Shown: positions 7,513-15,961 of the stretch, in pieces
Layout of the letters: each line of letters begins with the position of its first letter
How positions within the stretch are numbered: position 1 is the stretch's first letter
DNA from: Oceaniglobus roseus
GTDB lineage: Bacteria > Pseudomonadota > Alphaproteobacteria > Rhodobacterales > Rhodobacteraceae
Direction of reading: 5' to 3'
DNA: 64,000 nucleotides
Assembly: GCF_002869745.1 (NCBI RefSeq)
Contig: NZ_PNOS01000017.1
Location: forward strand, 1 to 64,000
The notes under the pieces: model-generated
Told to the model about the DNA's origin: nothing
The model's database searches: none
Seen by the model: only the letters and a program-made list of their open reading frames with translations
Translations under genes and position numbers: made by a program

Positions 7513-9099
7513 GTGGCGGCCGATCTTCCCCGCTCGGCCGCGGGGCGCGTCGGGCCCTGGGTGATGACCGCCTGCATCTCCCTGCCGACCTTCATGGAGG
7601 TGCTCGACGTCTCGATCGCCAACGTCGCCCTGCCGCAGATCGCGGGCAACCTCGGCGTCCCGCCGGAACGCGCGACATGGCTCGTCACGACCTACCTCGT
7701 CGCCAACGCCGTCATCATCCCGATCAGCGGATTCCTGTCCCGCGCCATCGGGCGCAAGCGCTATTTCCTGCTGTCGATCCTGCTCTTCACCCTCGCCTCC
7801 CTCGCCTGCGCGCTGGCGCCGAGCTTCGGGATGCTGCTGGCGGCGCGGGTGCTGCAGGGCGTCGGCGGCGGCGGTCTGGCGCCGGTGGAACAGGCGATGC
7901 TGGCCGACAGCTTCCCGCCCGAGAAGCGCAGCATGGCCTTCGCCGCCTTCGGCATCGTCATCGTCATCGCCCCGATCCTCGGCCCCACCGTGGGCGGCGC
8001 GGTGGTCGACAGCCTGTCCTGGCACTGGCTGTTCCTGCTGAACGTGCCGGTCGGCATCCTCGCGCTGGTGCTGGTGCAGGCCTTCACGGTCGAGTCCGAC
8101 ACGCTGGTGGAGGAGCGCCAGGCAAGGCTGAGGAAGGGCCTCAGCTTCGACTGGCAGGGCTTCCTGTTCATGGTGGTGGGCCTCGGCGCGCTCCTCATCA
8201 TGCTCGACCGCGGCGAATCCGAGGGCTGGTTCTCTTCCGGGCTGATCGTCGCCATGACCGCGCTGGCCGTCGCGGGCCTGGGCGCGATGCTGATCTGGGA
8301 GTTCAACCACCCCGATCCCATCGTCCCCCTGCCGCTCCTGTTCCAGAGCCGCAACCTCGCCATCGCCGTGGCGATGATGATGATCCTCGGCATCCTGATC
8401 TTCGGGACAATCCAGCTGATCCCGCAGATGCTCCAGGGCGTCTTCGGCTACAGCCCCTATCTTGCGGGCCTCGCCCTGACCTACGGCGGCGCCATCGCGA
8501 TCCTCATGATGCCGGTCTCGGGCATCGCGGTCAGCAGGCTCGACGTCAGGATGGTGCTCTTTCCCGCCTTCGCGCTCCAGGCCTTCGCGTTCTGGAACCT
8601 GTCCAACTTCTCGACCCAGAGCACCTTCTTCGACGCCTCCATGGCACGGTTCTGGATCTCGCTCGGCCTGCCGTTCCTGTTCATCCCGATCACCAACGTC
8701 GCCTATGTCGGCCTCGCGCCCGGGGATGCCGACAAGGCGTCGGCGATGCTGAATCTCTTCCGCAACGTCGGCGGCGCCTTCGGCATCTCGTTCTGCCAGA
8801 CGATGCTGTCGCGGCGCGACGAGTTCCACTTCGCGCGCCTGTCCGAGACGCTGACGCCGGGCAACGGGATCTTCAACGGCACCCTCGACCGGCTCACGGC
8901 GGCGCTCGGCGACCGGGCGCAGGCGCTGGCGACGCTGGTGGGCGAGGTCCGGCGGCAGACGACGATGCTGGCCTTCACCGACACGTTCCACGTCCTGATG
9001 ATCGCCGTGCTCTGCATCCTGCCCTTCATCCTGATCCTGCGCACGACTCCGTCACGGGCAAGGGAGGAGACCGCGGACACCGCGAAGGACGCCGCCTGA
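7513..9099 (+). CDS. DHA2-family MFS multidrug efflux permease (EmrB/QacA type)
   Basis: About 528 residues with 14 predicted membrane segments. The first helix carries FMEVLDVSIANVALPQIAG, the family signature, followed by ATWLVTTYLVANAVIIPISGFLSRAIGRKRYF (motif A region) and the motif C-like GIVIVIAPILGPTVGG. It exports drugs or toxic hydrophobic compounds by proton antiport together with the preceding fusion protein. I chose GTG 7513, which overlaps the upstream stop region and keeps the N-terminal tail short; ATG 7564 is the next possibility. No regulator gene is adjacent. Confidence 0.9.
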   Translation: MAADLPRSAAGRVGPWVMTACISLPTFMEVLDVSIANVALPQIAGNLGVPPERATWLVTTYLVANAVIIPISGFLSRAIGRKRYFLLSILLFTLASLACALAPSFGMLLAARVLQGVGGGGLAPVEQAMLADSFPPEKRSMAFAAFGIVIVIAPILGPTVGGAVVDSLSWHWLFLLNVPVGILALVLVQAFTVESDTLVEERQARLRKGLSFDWQGFLFMVVGLGALLIMLDRGESEGWFSSGLIVAMTALAVAGLGAMLIWEFNHPDPIVPLPLLFQSRNLAIAVAMMMILGILIFGTIQLIPQMLQGVFGYSPYLAGLALTYGGAIAILMMPVSGIAVSRLDVRMVLFPAFALQAFAFWNLSNFSTQSTFFDASMARFWISLGLPFLFIPITNVAYVGLAPGDADKASAMLNLFRNVGGAFGISFCQTMLSRRDEFHFARLSETLTPGNGIFNGTLDRLTAALGDRAQALATLVGEVRRQTTMLAFTDTFHVLMIAVLCILPFILILRTTPSRAREETADTAKDAA

Positions 9100-9171
9100 C
9101 GCGCACCCCCTTCCCTGCCCCGCCGCGCGCTGCCAGACTGCGCCAAGTCCGCACCAGCCGAAGGCCCGCCC

Positions 9172-10395
9172 ATGGATTTCTCGATCTCCCCCTCCCTCGA
9201 GGCCACCCGCGCCGCCATCGCAGCCTTCGTGGCCGAGCGCGTGCTGCCGCTGGAGGACGATCCGGCGAACTTCGGCGAAGGCGAGAACATCCGCCTCGAC
9301 CTCCTCGACCAACTCCGCGCCGAGGCGCGCGCGCAGGGCCTCTGGTGCCTGCAACTGCCCGAGGCGGACGGCGGGCGCGGCTTCTCCCGCGTCGGCATGG
9401 CGGTCTGCTACGAGGCGATGAACCGCTCGATCTTCGGGCCCGCCGTGTTCAACTCGGCCGCGCCCGACGACGGCAACATGATGGTCCTCTCGATGCTCGG
9501 CACCGACGCCCAGAAGGAGCGCTGGCTTGCCCCGATCGTGAGGGGCGAGGTCCGGTCCGCCTTCGCGATGACCGAACCCGCGCCCGGCGGCGGCTCGGAC
9601 CCCTCGATGATCCGCACCACGGCGACGCCGGACGGCGACGACTGGGTGATCCACGGCGAGAAATGGTTCATCACCGGCGCCGAGGAAGCCGCCCATTTCA
9701 TCCTCGTCGCCCGCACCTCGGACGATCCGCGCGCGGGCCTCACCGCCTTCCTGTTCCACAAGGACCAGCCCGGGTGGGAGATCACCCGCCGCATTCCCAT
9801 CATGGGCCCAGAGGAACACGGCGGCCACTGCCAGCTTCGCTTCGACGGCCTTCGGGTGCCCGGCGACGCGGTGCTGGGCGGTGTCGGGCGCGGGTTGAAG
9901 GTGACGCAGACGCGCCTCGGCCCCGCGCGCCTGACCCACTGCATGCGCTGGCTCGGCCTCGCCAGGCGGTGCATGGAGATCGCCGCTGCCTATGCCGCCG
10001 AGCGGACCGGCTTCGGCATCCGCCTTGCGGAGCGCGAGAGCATCCAGATCGCCCTCGGCGACCTTGCCATGGGGATCGACACCGGGCGCCTCTTGGTCGC
10101 CCGCGCCGCCTGGGCGCTGGACCAGGGCAGCTATGCCCGCACCGAGATCTCCATGGCGAAGATCCATGTCGCCAACCTTCTGCACCAGGCCGCCGACCGG
10201 GCGATCCAGATCAACGGCGCGCGGGGCTATTCGAAGGACACGGTGCTGGAATGGATCTACCGCTATGCCCGGCAGGCGCGGCTGGTGGACGGCGCGGACG
10301 AGGTGCACAAGATGGTGCTCTACCGCGCGCTCGAACAGCAGGGCAGCGGCCTCTGGCAATGGCCGGTCTCCGGGGGACCGGACGGCGCCGATTGA
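9172..10395 (+). CDS. Acyl-CoA dehydrogenase family protein
   Basis: 407 residues with family landmarks FAMTEPAPGGGSDPSMI, IHGEKWFITGAEEA, a C-terminal domain opening RLGPARLTHCMRWLGLARR, and INGARGYSKDTVLEWIYRYARQARLVDG. It oxidises an acyl-CoA to an enoyl-CoA with FAD. RLGPAR..HCMR places it near the ACAD10/11-like branch, as for the gene at 1491, but the two are clearly different paralogues. The expected substrate is unknown. It stands alone, 72 bp after the efflux pump gene and 99 bp before the autotransporter gene. Confidence 0.88.
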   Translation: MDFSISPSLEATRAAIAAFVAERVLPLEDDPANFGEGENIRLDLLDQLRAEARAQGLWCLQLPEADGGRGFSRVGMAVCYEAMNRSIFGPAVFNSAAPDDGNMMVLSMLGTDAQKERWLAPIVRGEVRSAFAMTEPAPGGGSDPSMIRTTATPDGDDWVIHGEKWFITGAEEAAHFILVARTSDDPRAGLTAFLFHKDQPGWEITRRIPIMGPEEHGGHCQLRFDGLRVPGDAVLGGVGRGLKVTQTRLGPARLTHCMRWLGLARRCMEIAAAYAAERTGFGIRLAERESIQIALGDLAMGIDTGRLLVARAAWALDQGSYARTEISMAKIHVANLLHQAADRAIQINGARGYSKDTVLEWIYRYARQARLVDGADEVHKMVLYRALEQQGSGLWQWPVSGGPDGAD

Positions 10396-10494
10396 CGTTA
10401 CGGACCTCGGCGCCGTGCCAGATTTACACATAACACTTTTCGCGCCAGTCTGACCCCACGGGATGCACAGGCATCCGCACGGGGAGGGACAAGA

Positions 10495-12453
10495 GTGAAA
10501 AGAACACGCATGGGCGCCGCGGCCGCGGCCCTGCTCTGCGTCGGCATGACCGGCGCATCGGCGGAAGAGTTGCGCTTCGACCGGGTCTTCGTTCTGGGCG
10601 ACAGCCTCAGCGACGGCGGCACCTACAGCCAGGCGGTGCAGGCCGCGTCGGGAGGGGCGCTGCCGAACATCAACTACCGCTTCCTGACGAACGCGCCCGA
10701 CGGCTCGTCCCGCACCTATGCCGAGATCATCGCGGCCCGCCTCGGCGTGCCACTCGCGCCGAACGTCTACAGCGCCGTGCCCCTCGCGGGCCTGCCCGAA
10801 GTGCAGGTCGGCGGCACCAACTATGCCCAGGGCGGCGCGCGGGTCAGCGATCCGAACGGCGTCGGCCAGACCGTGCCCGGCGGCATCACCACGCTGCCCA
10901 TCGTCGCGCAGGTCGACCGGATGCTGGCCGATACGCCCAGCTTCGGGGCCAACGACCTCGTGATCCTCTGGGGCGGTGCCAACGACGTCTTCACCCAGGC
11001 GGGCGCGGTCGGCGCCATGGCGATCACGCCGGAACAGGCCGCCGCCAACATGGCCCAGGCCGCGACCGAGCTTGCGGCCCAGGTCGCCCGCGTCCGCGCA
11101 GCGGGCGCCCAATCGGTGATCGTCGTCACCGTGCCCGACATCGGCACCACGCCCGCCGGTCTCAGCGGCACCCCCCAGGCCGCCGCCCTGCTGACCGGCC
11201 TCGGCAACACGTTCAACGCGCAGCTGACCTCCGCCATCGCGGGCCGCGCCGTCATCGTCGATTCGCAGCGGCTCCTCGGCGCGGTCGAGGCGGATCCGGC
11301 GAAATACGGCTTCACCGCCCCCGGCGCGGCCGTGATCCCCGCCTGCCCCGGCAGCGCGCTGAACTGCGTGCAGGGCCTGAACGCCAGCCCCGACAGCGAG
11401 CTTCGAATCTTCGCCGACGGCGTCCACCCGACCACCGCCGCCCAGGCGCTGTTCGGCCAGGCCGCCTTCGCCGGGCTCCAGGCCGCGACCCAGACCGGGG
11501 TGATCCCCGTCGCCATCCTGACCGCCCTGCGCCAGCAGAGCCTGTCGATCGAGAACCGCCTGAACCCCACGGTGCTGTTCTACACCGGCCCGAACGGCGA
11601 GCGTCTGCGCCGCGAGGTCGGTCAGATCGACTTCTTCAGCAGCGTCGAGTTCGGCGATTACGGCGCCGACGCCCAGCAGGTGACGCCCGGCCTCTCCGGC
11701 AAGACCCAGGTGGCGAAGATCGGCTTCGACGTGCCGGTGCTGCCGAACGCCACGATCGGCGCGGGCCTCAGCTTCGACCGCGGGCAGGTGGACTTCGACA
11801 ACGGCGCGGGCGGGTTCGATTCGAACCTCGTCGTCGGCGCCATCTTCGGCCAGGTGGCGCTGTCCAAGGCCTTCTACCTGAACGCCGCCCTCGGCGCGGG
11901 CACCATCGACGTCAACGACATCACCCGCTCCTTCGCCCTCGGCCCCGCGACCGAGACCTACCGGGGCGAGACCGGCGGCGACTACCGCTTCGCACGGATC
12001 GGCGCGGGCGCCTTCCTGCCGCTCGGCGACACGGTGCTGCTGAACCCCTTCGCCCAGTACACCCACGAGGTCGTCACCATCGACGGCTATACCGAATCGG
12101 CGGGCGCGGCGAGCCTCGCCTTCGGCAAGACCGAGTACAAGTCGAACCGGATCACCGCGGGCCTCTCGGCGATCTTCTCGCCGAAAAGCCTGCCGGAGTG
12201 GAAGTTCAACCTGCGCGGCTCGATCGAGCACGACCTCAGCGACGGCCCCCTGACGGTGTTCCTCGGCCCCGACGCGAACACGCTCGGCGGCGTATCGGCG
12301 CCGCGCCCGGACCGCACCTACGGCTACATCTCCGCCTCGGTGGTGCGCGACCTCGGGCCGAACGCCTTCCTCAGCCTCACCGCCGGCACCTCCGTCGGGC
12401 AGAGCGGCGCCCACGGCTATACCGCAAGCCTCGCCTACAAGCGGACGTTCTGA
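10495..12453 (+). CDS. SGNH/GDSL hydrolase with C-terminal autotransporter barrel
   Basis: 652 residues. A signal peptide (to ASA, about residue 23) is followed by a GDSL-lipase domain: GDSLSDGG with nucleophile Ser37, the GGANDVF block with Asn163, and DGVHPTTAAQALF with Asp308 and His311 completing the triad. From about residue 370 the sequence becomes a Gly/aromatic beta-barrel (FDRGQVDFDNGAGGF, YRFARIGAGAFLPLG) ending KRTF, as expected for an autotransporter beta-domain with terminal Phe. The enzyme is therefore an esterase displayed on the outer membrane, like EstA/ApeE-type proteins. The GTG start at 10495 has GGGGAGGGA at 10481-10489. Confidence 0.9.
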   Translation: MKRTRMGAAAAALLCVGMTGASAEELRFDRVFVLGDSLSDGGTYSQAVQAASGGALPNINYRFLTNAPDGSSRTYAEIIAARLGVPLAPNVYSAVPLAGLPEVQVGGTNYAQGGARVSDPNGVGQTVPGGITTLPIVAQVDRMLADTPSFGANDLVILWGGANDVFTQAGAVGAMAITPEQAAANMAQAATELAAQVARVRAAGAQSVIVVTVPDIGTTPAGLSGTPQAAALLTGLGNTFNAQLTSAIAGRAVIVDSQRLLGAVEADPAKYGFTAPGAAVIPACPGSALNCVQGLNASPDSELRIFADGVHPTTAAQALFGQAAFAGLQAATQTGVIPVAILTALRQQSLSIENRLNPTVLFYTGPNGERLRREVGQIDFFSSVEFGDYGADAQQVTPGLSGKTQVAKIGFDVPVLPNATIGAGLSFDRGQVDFDNGAGGFDSNLVVGAIFGQVALSKAFYLNAALGAGTIDVNDITRSFALGPATETYRGETGGDYRFARIGAGAFLPLGDTVLLNPFAQYTHEVVTIDGYTESAGAASLAFGKTEYKSNRITAGLSAIFSPKSLPEWKFNLRGSIEHDLSDGPLTVFLGPDANTLGGVSAPRPDRTYGYISASVVRDLGPNAFLSLTAGTSVGQSGAHGYTASLAYKRTF

Positions 12454-12466
12454 GGCCACGCGATCC

Positions 12467-12495
12467 GGCCGCCGCGGACCAACCCCGCGGCGGCC
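12467..12495. terminator. GC-rich hairpin between convergent genes
   Basis: A perfect 11-bp stem (GGCCGCCGCGG/CCGCGGCGGCC) with a 7-nt loop lies between the stops of the autotransporter gene and the convergent CoA-binding gene. There is no T-run on either strand, so termination is inferred from position and stability only. Confidence 0.45.
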
Positions 12496-12501
12496 CCAGC
12501 C

Positions 12502-12969
12502 TTACAGTCTGGAAGATATCACCCCGGTGTTGAACCCGCCCATGCGGAGTTCGCCGAACAGCCGCTGGTACTCGATCTTCGGGCAGCGGTCCTGGATCAC
12601 CGTCACCCCCCGCGCCTCTACCTTCGCCGCCGCCTCGGCATGGGTCACGCCGATCTGCATCCAGACCACTTTCAGATTCGGAAACCGCTCCAGCGCCTCG
12701 TCCACGAGGGCGGGCACATGCTCGGGACGGCGGAAGATGTCGACCATGTCGACCTCCCCCTCGACCGCGAAGAGATCCGCCACCACCTGTCGCCCGAACA
12801 GCCGCTCCCCGGCATGGACCGGATTGACGGGCGTGACATGGAAGCCCTTCAGCGACAGGTAGCGCGCGACGTAATAGCTGGGCCGCACCGGGTTCATCGA
12901 CACGCCCACGCAGGCGATGCGGCGCACCGATTTCAGGATCGAGCGGAGAAGGTCGTCGGAATAGTCCAT
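12502..12969 (-). CDS. CoA-binding domain protein (YccU type)
   Basis: 155 residues with a Rossmann fold of the CoA-binding family related to the N-terminal part of succinyl-CoA synthetase alpha: IACVGVSMNPVRPSYYVARYLSLKGFHVTPVNP, then VDIFRRPEHVPALVDEA, VVWMQIGVTHAEAAAKVEARGVTVIQDRCPKIEY. A small cytosolic protein whose ligand is probably CoA or an acyl-CoA; the physiological role of stand-alone members is poorly known. The start is ATG 12969, preceded by GAAGG. A strong minus-strand terminator lies immediately upstream, separating it from rlmB, so it must have its own promoter or rely on read-through. Confidence 0.85.
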   Translation of the reverse strand: MDYSDDLLRSILKSVRRIACVGVSMNPVRPSYYVARYLSLKGFHVTPVNPVHAGERLFGRQVVADLFAVEGEVDMVDIFRRPEHVPALVDEALERFPNLKVVWMQIGVTHAEAAAKVEARGVTVIQDRCPKIEYQRLFGELRMGGFNTGVISSRL

Positions 12970-12985
12970 GGCCGGACCTTCGGAC

Positions 12986-13017
12986 AAAAAAGCGCCCGGC
13001 ACAACATGTCCGGGCGC
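12986..13017 (-). terminator. Rho-independent terminator downstream of rlmB
   Basis: On the minus strand an 8-bp perfect stem GCGCCCGG/CCGGGCGC with a 10-nt loop (13000-13009) is followed directly by six U. This is the clearest intrinsic terminator in the window. It ends the rlmB transcript just before the ATG of the CoA-binding gene. Confidence 0.85.
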
Positions 13018-13157
13018 GAGTTCGGAACGAGGGACAGTGAAGGACTTGATGCAGGGAGTTCCGGCCCCGCGTCCTGACTGTGATATGGGAAGCACTCGGC
13101 GCCGCAAAAGAGCCGGTCGCCGTTTCGTGAACATGGGCTCACGACGTGGTGATTCCG

Positions 13158-13934
13158 TCAGGCCCGCGCGGTGGCATAGAGCGACACCGCGGCCGCGTTC
13201 GACACGTTGAGCGAGCCGAAGCCGCCCGCCGCCGGGATCCGCGCCACCAGATCGCAGGTCTCGCGCGTCTTCTCCCGCATCCCCGGCCCCTCGGCGCCCA
13301 GCACCAGCGCCACCGCCTGCCCGCCCGTCGGCACCGCCTCGGCCAGCGTACACTCGCCCTCGCCGTCGAGCCCGATCAGCAGGTAGCCCATGGCGCGCAG
13401 CCGCTCCATCGCGTCCGACAGGTTGGTGACCCTGAGATAGGGCTGGCGCTCCAGCGCGCCCGAGGCGGTCTTTGCCAGCGCCCCGGTCTCGGGCGCCGAA
13501 TGCCGCGCGGGTGCGATTACCGCCAGCGCGCCGAAGACCTCCGCGCTCCTCAGAACCGCGCCCACGTTGTGCGGATCGCTCACCCGGTCCAGCAGCAGCA
13601 CGACGGGCCGCCGCCCGGGCACGCCCATGCACCGCTCCTCGAGACTGCCCCAGTGCAGTGGCTTCACCTCCAGCGCCGCCCCCTGGTGGACCGAGCCGGG
13701 ATCGAGCGGCGCGGGGAACTTCCGCGGATCGGCGATCTCGGGCTCGATCGCCGCCTCGGCGATGGCATCGGCCAGCTTGTCGGCGGCGTTCTTCGTCACC
13801 ACCAGCCGCAGCCGCTGCCGCGCCGGGTTCATCAGCGCGTCGCGCACCGCGTGCAGCCCGAACAGCCAGACGGTCTCGGCCGCCGCCGCGCGCTTTCCGC
13901 GCTCCTTCTCGATCACCCACTTCGGCTTCTTCAT
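13158..13934 (-). CDS. rlmB: 23S rRNA 2'-O-methyltransferase RlmB (SpoU family)
   Basis: 258 residues. The N-terminal substrate-binding domain starts with WLFGLHAVRDAL (23-34). The SpoU knot carries motif 1 LDRVSDPHNVGAVLRSAEVFG (115-135, with the catalytic-region Asn and Arg), motif 2 VLGAEGPGM (211-219) and motif 3 IPAAGGFGSLNVSNAAAV (233-250). The family transfers a methyl group from SAM to the ribose of G2251 of 23S rRNA. The chosen ATG 13934 gives MKKPKW; an in-frame ATG at 13955 would add seven residues. It is divergent from tRNA-Tyr, a common neighbourhood for this gene in the group. Confidence 0.92.
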   Translation of the reverse strand: MKKPKWVIEKERGKRAAAAETVWLFGLHAVRDALMNPARQRLRLVVTKNAADKLADAIAEAAIEPEIADPRKFPAPLDPGSVHQGAALEVKPLHWGSLEERCMGVPGRRPVVLLLDRVSDPHNVGAVLRSAEVFGALAVIAPARHSAPETGALAKTASGALERQPYLRVTNLSDAMERLRAMGYLLIGLDGEGECTLAEAVPTGGQAVALVLGAEGPGMREKTRETCDLVARIPAAGGFGSLNVSNAAAVSLYATARA

Positions 13935-14026
13935 CGCCCGGCCCCGCTGTTGCACGCAGGCTCCCTAGCGCCAATCGCGCCCCGAGACCAGCACGGCCCC
14001 CACCCCGGAGGCTGCCCCTGTTTCTT

Positions 14027-14043
14027 CTTTGCCGAAAATACTC
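14027..14043 (-). repeat. Recurring intergenic motif GAGTATTTTCGGCAAAG
   Basis: An AT-rich 17-mer on the minus strand follows a GC-rich half-palindrome (CCTCCGGCGGGAG) in the gap upstream of rlmB. A close variant (GAGGATATTTGGAAAGCAAAG, also minus strand) occurs at 44734-44754. I know strings of this type as frequent between genes in Rhodobacteraceae; function not established. Confidence 0.4.
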
Positions 14044-14184
14044 CCGCCGGAGGCATCCCGCACTCTCCTCCCACGCCGGCGGGCCGTACAGGGGACCGAC
14101 GCAAAGCGATCTCGATTTCCGTCTTGACGGCCCCGCGCCGCCCCGGTATCCCGCGTCCCACCGGAGCGGGAACGCCCGGGAAGT

Positions 14185-14268
14185 GGGCGACAGGCCGCAA
14201 GGTGTGGCAGGGGACTGTAACTCCCTCGCGGAGACGCACGCTTGGTTCGATTCCAAGGTCGCCCACCA
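14185..14268 (+). tRNA. tRNA-Tyr (anticodon GTA)
   Basis: An 84-nt class II tRNA: acceptor GGGCGAC/GTCGCCC, D-arm GCCG/TGGC, anticodon stem GGGGA/TCCCT with loop CTGTAAC (anticodon GTA), variable arm CGCGGAGACGCACG, T-arm CTTGG-TTCGATT-CCAAG, discriminator A and encoded CCA. Confidence 0.95.
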
Positions 14269-14353
14269 CTTCCCCCCTCCTCGCGCGACACCCGCTTGCA
14301 CCCGCACAGGGCGCCGCCCTAAGGTCGCGCCAGAGGCAAACGGGGGGATATCC

Positions 14354-14809
14354 ATGCTGAAAGGGATCGACACGCGGCTCGGGGCCGATGTGCTGCACGC
14401 GCTGCATTCCATGGGCCACGGCGACATGCTGGTGCTGGTCGACACGAACTTCCCCGCCGACTCGGTCGCGCGCGCGACCCATACCGGCCGCGCGCTCGCG
14501 ATGCCGAACCTCACCTCGGCCGAGGCGGTCGAGGCGGTGCTGACCCTCCTGCCCCTCGACACCTTCGTCGACGACTTCGCGGCCCGGATGGAAGTCGTGG
14601 ATGCCCCGGGCGAGATCCCCGAGGTCCAGCGCGAGGTGCAGCAGGCCATCGACGCCGCCGAAGGCCGGTCGCGGCCCATGACCGGCGTCGAGCGCTTCGC
14701 ATTCTACGACATGGCGAAGACCGCCCATACAGTGATCCGCACCGGCGAACGGCGCTTCTACGGCTGCTTCATGCTGAGGAAGGGCGTCATCGCCCCCGAC
14801 GCGCAGTAG
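14354..14809 (+). CDS. RbsD/FucU-family sugar mutarotase
   Basis: 151 residues of the RbsD/FucU family, which interconverts anomers of fucose, ribose or related sugars. Visible: GIDTRLGADVLHALHSMGHGDMLVLVDTNFPA with the catalytic-region His22 and Asp24, and the family end ERFAFYDMAKTAHTVIRTGERRFYGCFMLRKGV. The length fits FucU (about 140-150) better than RbsD. The following ribokinase-like gene starts 10 bp downstream, so the pair probably supplies the correct anomer and then phosphorylates it. No transporter gene is adjacent. The start is ATG 14354, preceded by a GGGGGG tract. Confidence 0.87.
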   Translation: MLKGIDTRLGADVLHALHSMGHGDMLVLVDTNFPADSVARATHTGRALAMPNLTSAEAVEAVLTLLPLDTFVDDFAARMEVVDAPGEIPEVQREVQQAIDAAEGRSRPMTGVERFAFYDMAKTAHTVIRTGERRFYGCFMLRKGVIAPDAQ

Positions 14810-14819
14810 GAGCCCAGCC

Positions 14820-15743
14820 ATGTCCGAAGGAAAACCCGTCGTCATCCTCGGCGTCTTCGCCGCCGACACCAGCTTCCGCGCGCCGCGCCAGCCGAACATG
14901 GGCGAGACGCTGCTCGGCTCCGCTTTCACCCTCGGGCCCGGCGGCAAGGGCTCGAACCAGGCGGTGGCCTGCGCGCGCGCCGGGGGCGACGTCCACTTCA
15001 TCACGCGCCTCGGGCAGGACGCCTTTGCCGACATGGCGCTGGCCCTCTGGCGCGATGCCGGGATCACCCCGGCCGTCACGCAGCACGCCGACAGCTACAC
15101 CGGCGCGGCCTACATCTTCCTGGAAGAGGCGACGGGCGACAACGCGATCATCGTCTGCCCCGGCGCCGCGGCCGACCTTTCGCAGTCGGACCTAGAGGCG
15201 AACCGCGCCCTGATCGAGGGCGCGGGCGTCTTCGTCACGCAGCTCGAACAGCCCCTCAACGCGGCGCTGCGCGGGTTGCAGATCGCCCGCGGCGCGGGTG
15301 TCACGACGATCCTGAACCCCGCCCCCGCCACCGATCTCTCCGACGAGCTGCTGGCCTGCTGCGACTGGATCACGCCGAACGAATCCGAGGCGGAGGGGCT
15401 GACCGGCATCCGGGTCGAGACGCTGGAGGACGCGAAGCGCGCGGCCGCGGCCCTTCGGGCGCGCGGCGTCGGCGCCGCCATCGTCACGCTCGGCAGCCGC
15501 GGCGTGCTGCTGTCGGACGGACGCCAGGACGTCCACCTGCCCGCCATGGCGCCGGGCCCCGTGGCCGAGACGACCGGCGCGGGCGACGCCTTCAACGGCG
15601 GCTTCGCCGCGGCGCTGGCCCGCGGCCTCGATCCGGTGGCGGCCGCTCGCTTCGGCTGCGCCACCGCGGGCATCTCGGTGACCCGGAAGGGCGCCGCCGA
15701 CAGCATGCCGACCCGCGCCGAGGTGGAGGCACTGCTCGGCTGA
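14820..15743 (+). CDS. rbsK: Ribokinase (PfkB family)
   Basis: 307 residues. PfkB signature 1 is GGKGSNQAVACARAGG (41-56), the ribokinase-type NPAPATDL lies at 166-173, and signature 2 is TTGAGDAFNGGFAAAL (251-266) with catalytic Asp256. GPGGKGSNQA is typical of ribokinase; it phosphorylates ribose or a similar pentose at O5. It is co-transcribed with the mutarotase gene (10-bp gap, TAGGAG supplying the ribosome site). The exact sugar (ribose versus another fucU-linked sugar) cannot be told from sequence. Confidence 0.87.
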   Translation: MSEGKPVVILGVFAADTSFRAPRQPNMGETLLGSAFTLGPGGKGSNQAVACARAGGDVHFITRLGQDAFADMALALWRDAGITPAVTQHADSYTGAAYIFLEEATGDNAIIVCPGAAADLSQSDLEANRALIEGAGVFVTQLEQPLNAALRGLQIARGAGVTTILNPAPATDLSDELLACCDWITPNESEAEGLTGIRVETLEDAKRAAAALRARGVGAAIVTLGSRGVLLSDGRQDVHLPAMAPGPVAETTGAGDAFNGGFAAALARGLDPVAAARFGCATAGISVTRKGAADSMPTRAEVEALLG

Positions 15744-15778
15744 CCCTGCGGCATGGGCCCTCCATCACCGCGGAGCGC

Positions 15779-15837
15779 CCATTTTCCTTGAGGAAAATGG
15801 ACCGGTTTCCTCTAGGAAACCGGAGCCGCCCGGCTCC
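15779..15837. repeat. Paired palindromes, copy 1 (three adjoining hairpins)
   Basis: Hairpin a: CCATTTTCCT-TG-AGGAAAATGG (15779-15800). Hairpin b: CCGGTTTCCT-CT-AGGAAACCGG (15802-15823). Both are perfect 10-bp stems with 2-nt centres, one base apart. A third stem GGAGCCG-CC-CGGCTCC (15822-15837) adjoins. It lies between the convergent rbsK and HerA-like genes. The arms are AT-rich, unlike the surroundings. Confidence 0.8.
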
Positions 15838-15885
15838 GCCCTCCGGCGCCTTCCCGGAGAACCACGTCCGGCCTCGCGCGACACC

Positions 15886-15930
15886 CCATTTTCCTCAAGG
15901 AAAATGGTCCGGTTTCCTAGAGGAAACCGG
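15886..15930. repeat. Paired palindromes, copy 2
   Basis: CCATTTTCCT-CA-AGGAAAATGG (15886-15907), then T, then CCGGTTTCCT-AG-AGGAAACCGG (15909-15930). The arms are identical to copy 1 and the order is the same, but each 2-nt centre and the 1-nt spacer are the reverse complement of copy 1 (TG to CA, A to T, CT to AG). It may also serve as a bidirectional terminator for the convergent genes. Confidence 0.8.
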
Positions 15931-15961
15931 GCCCTCCGCACCCCGGTCGGCACCGCCTCCG

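Noticed and set aside
9052-12459. An 1135-codon minus-strand open frame
   Set aside because: Antisense to the acyl-CoA dehydrogenase and autotransporter genes, which have clear domains; no ribosome site or recognisable domain.
13020-13157. A further tRNA or small RNA between the rlmB terminator and rlmB
   Set aside because: No cloverleaf or T-loop consensus on either strand; the stretch is best read as the rlmB 3' untranslated region.
15779-15930. Possible CRISPR array
   Set aside because: Only two copies, each a pair of palindromes, with no regular spacers and no cas genes.
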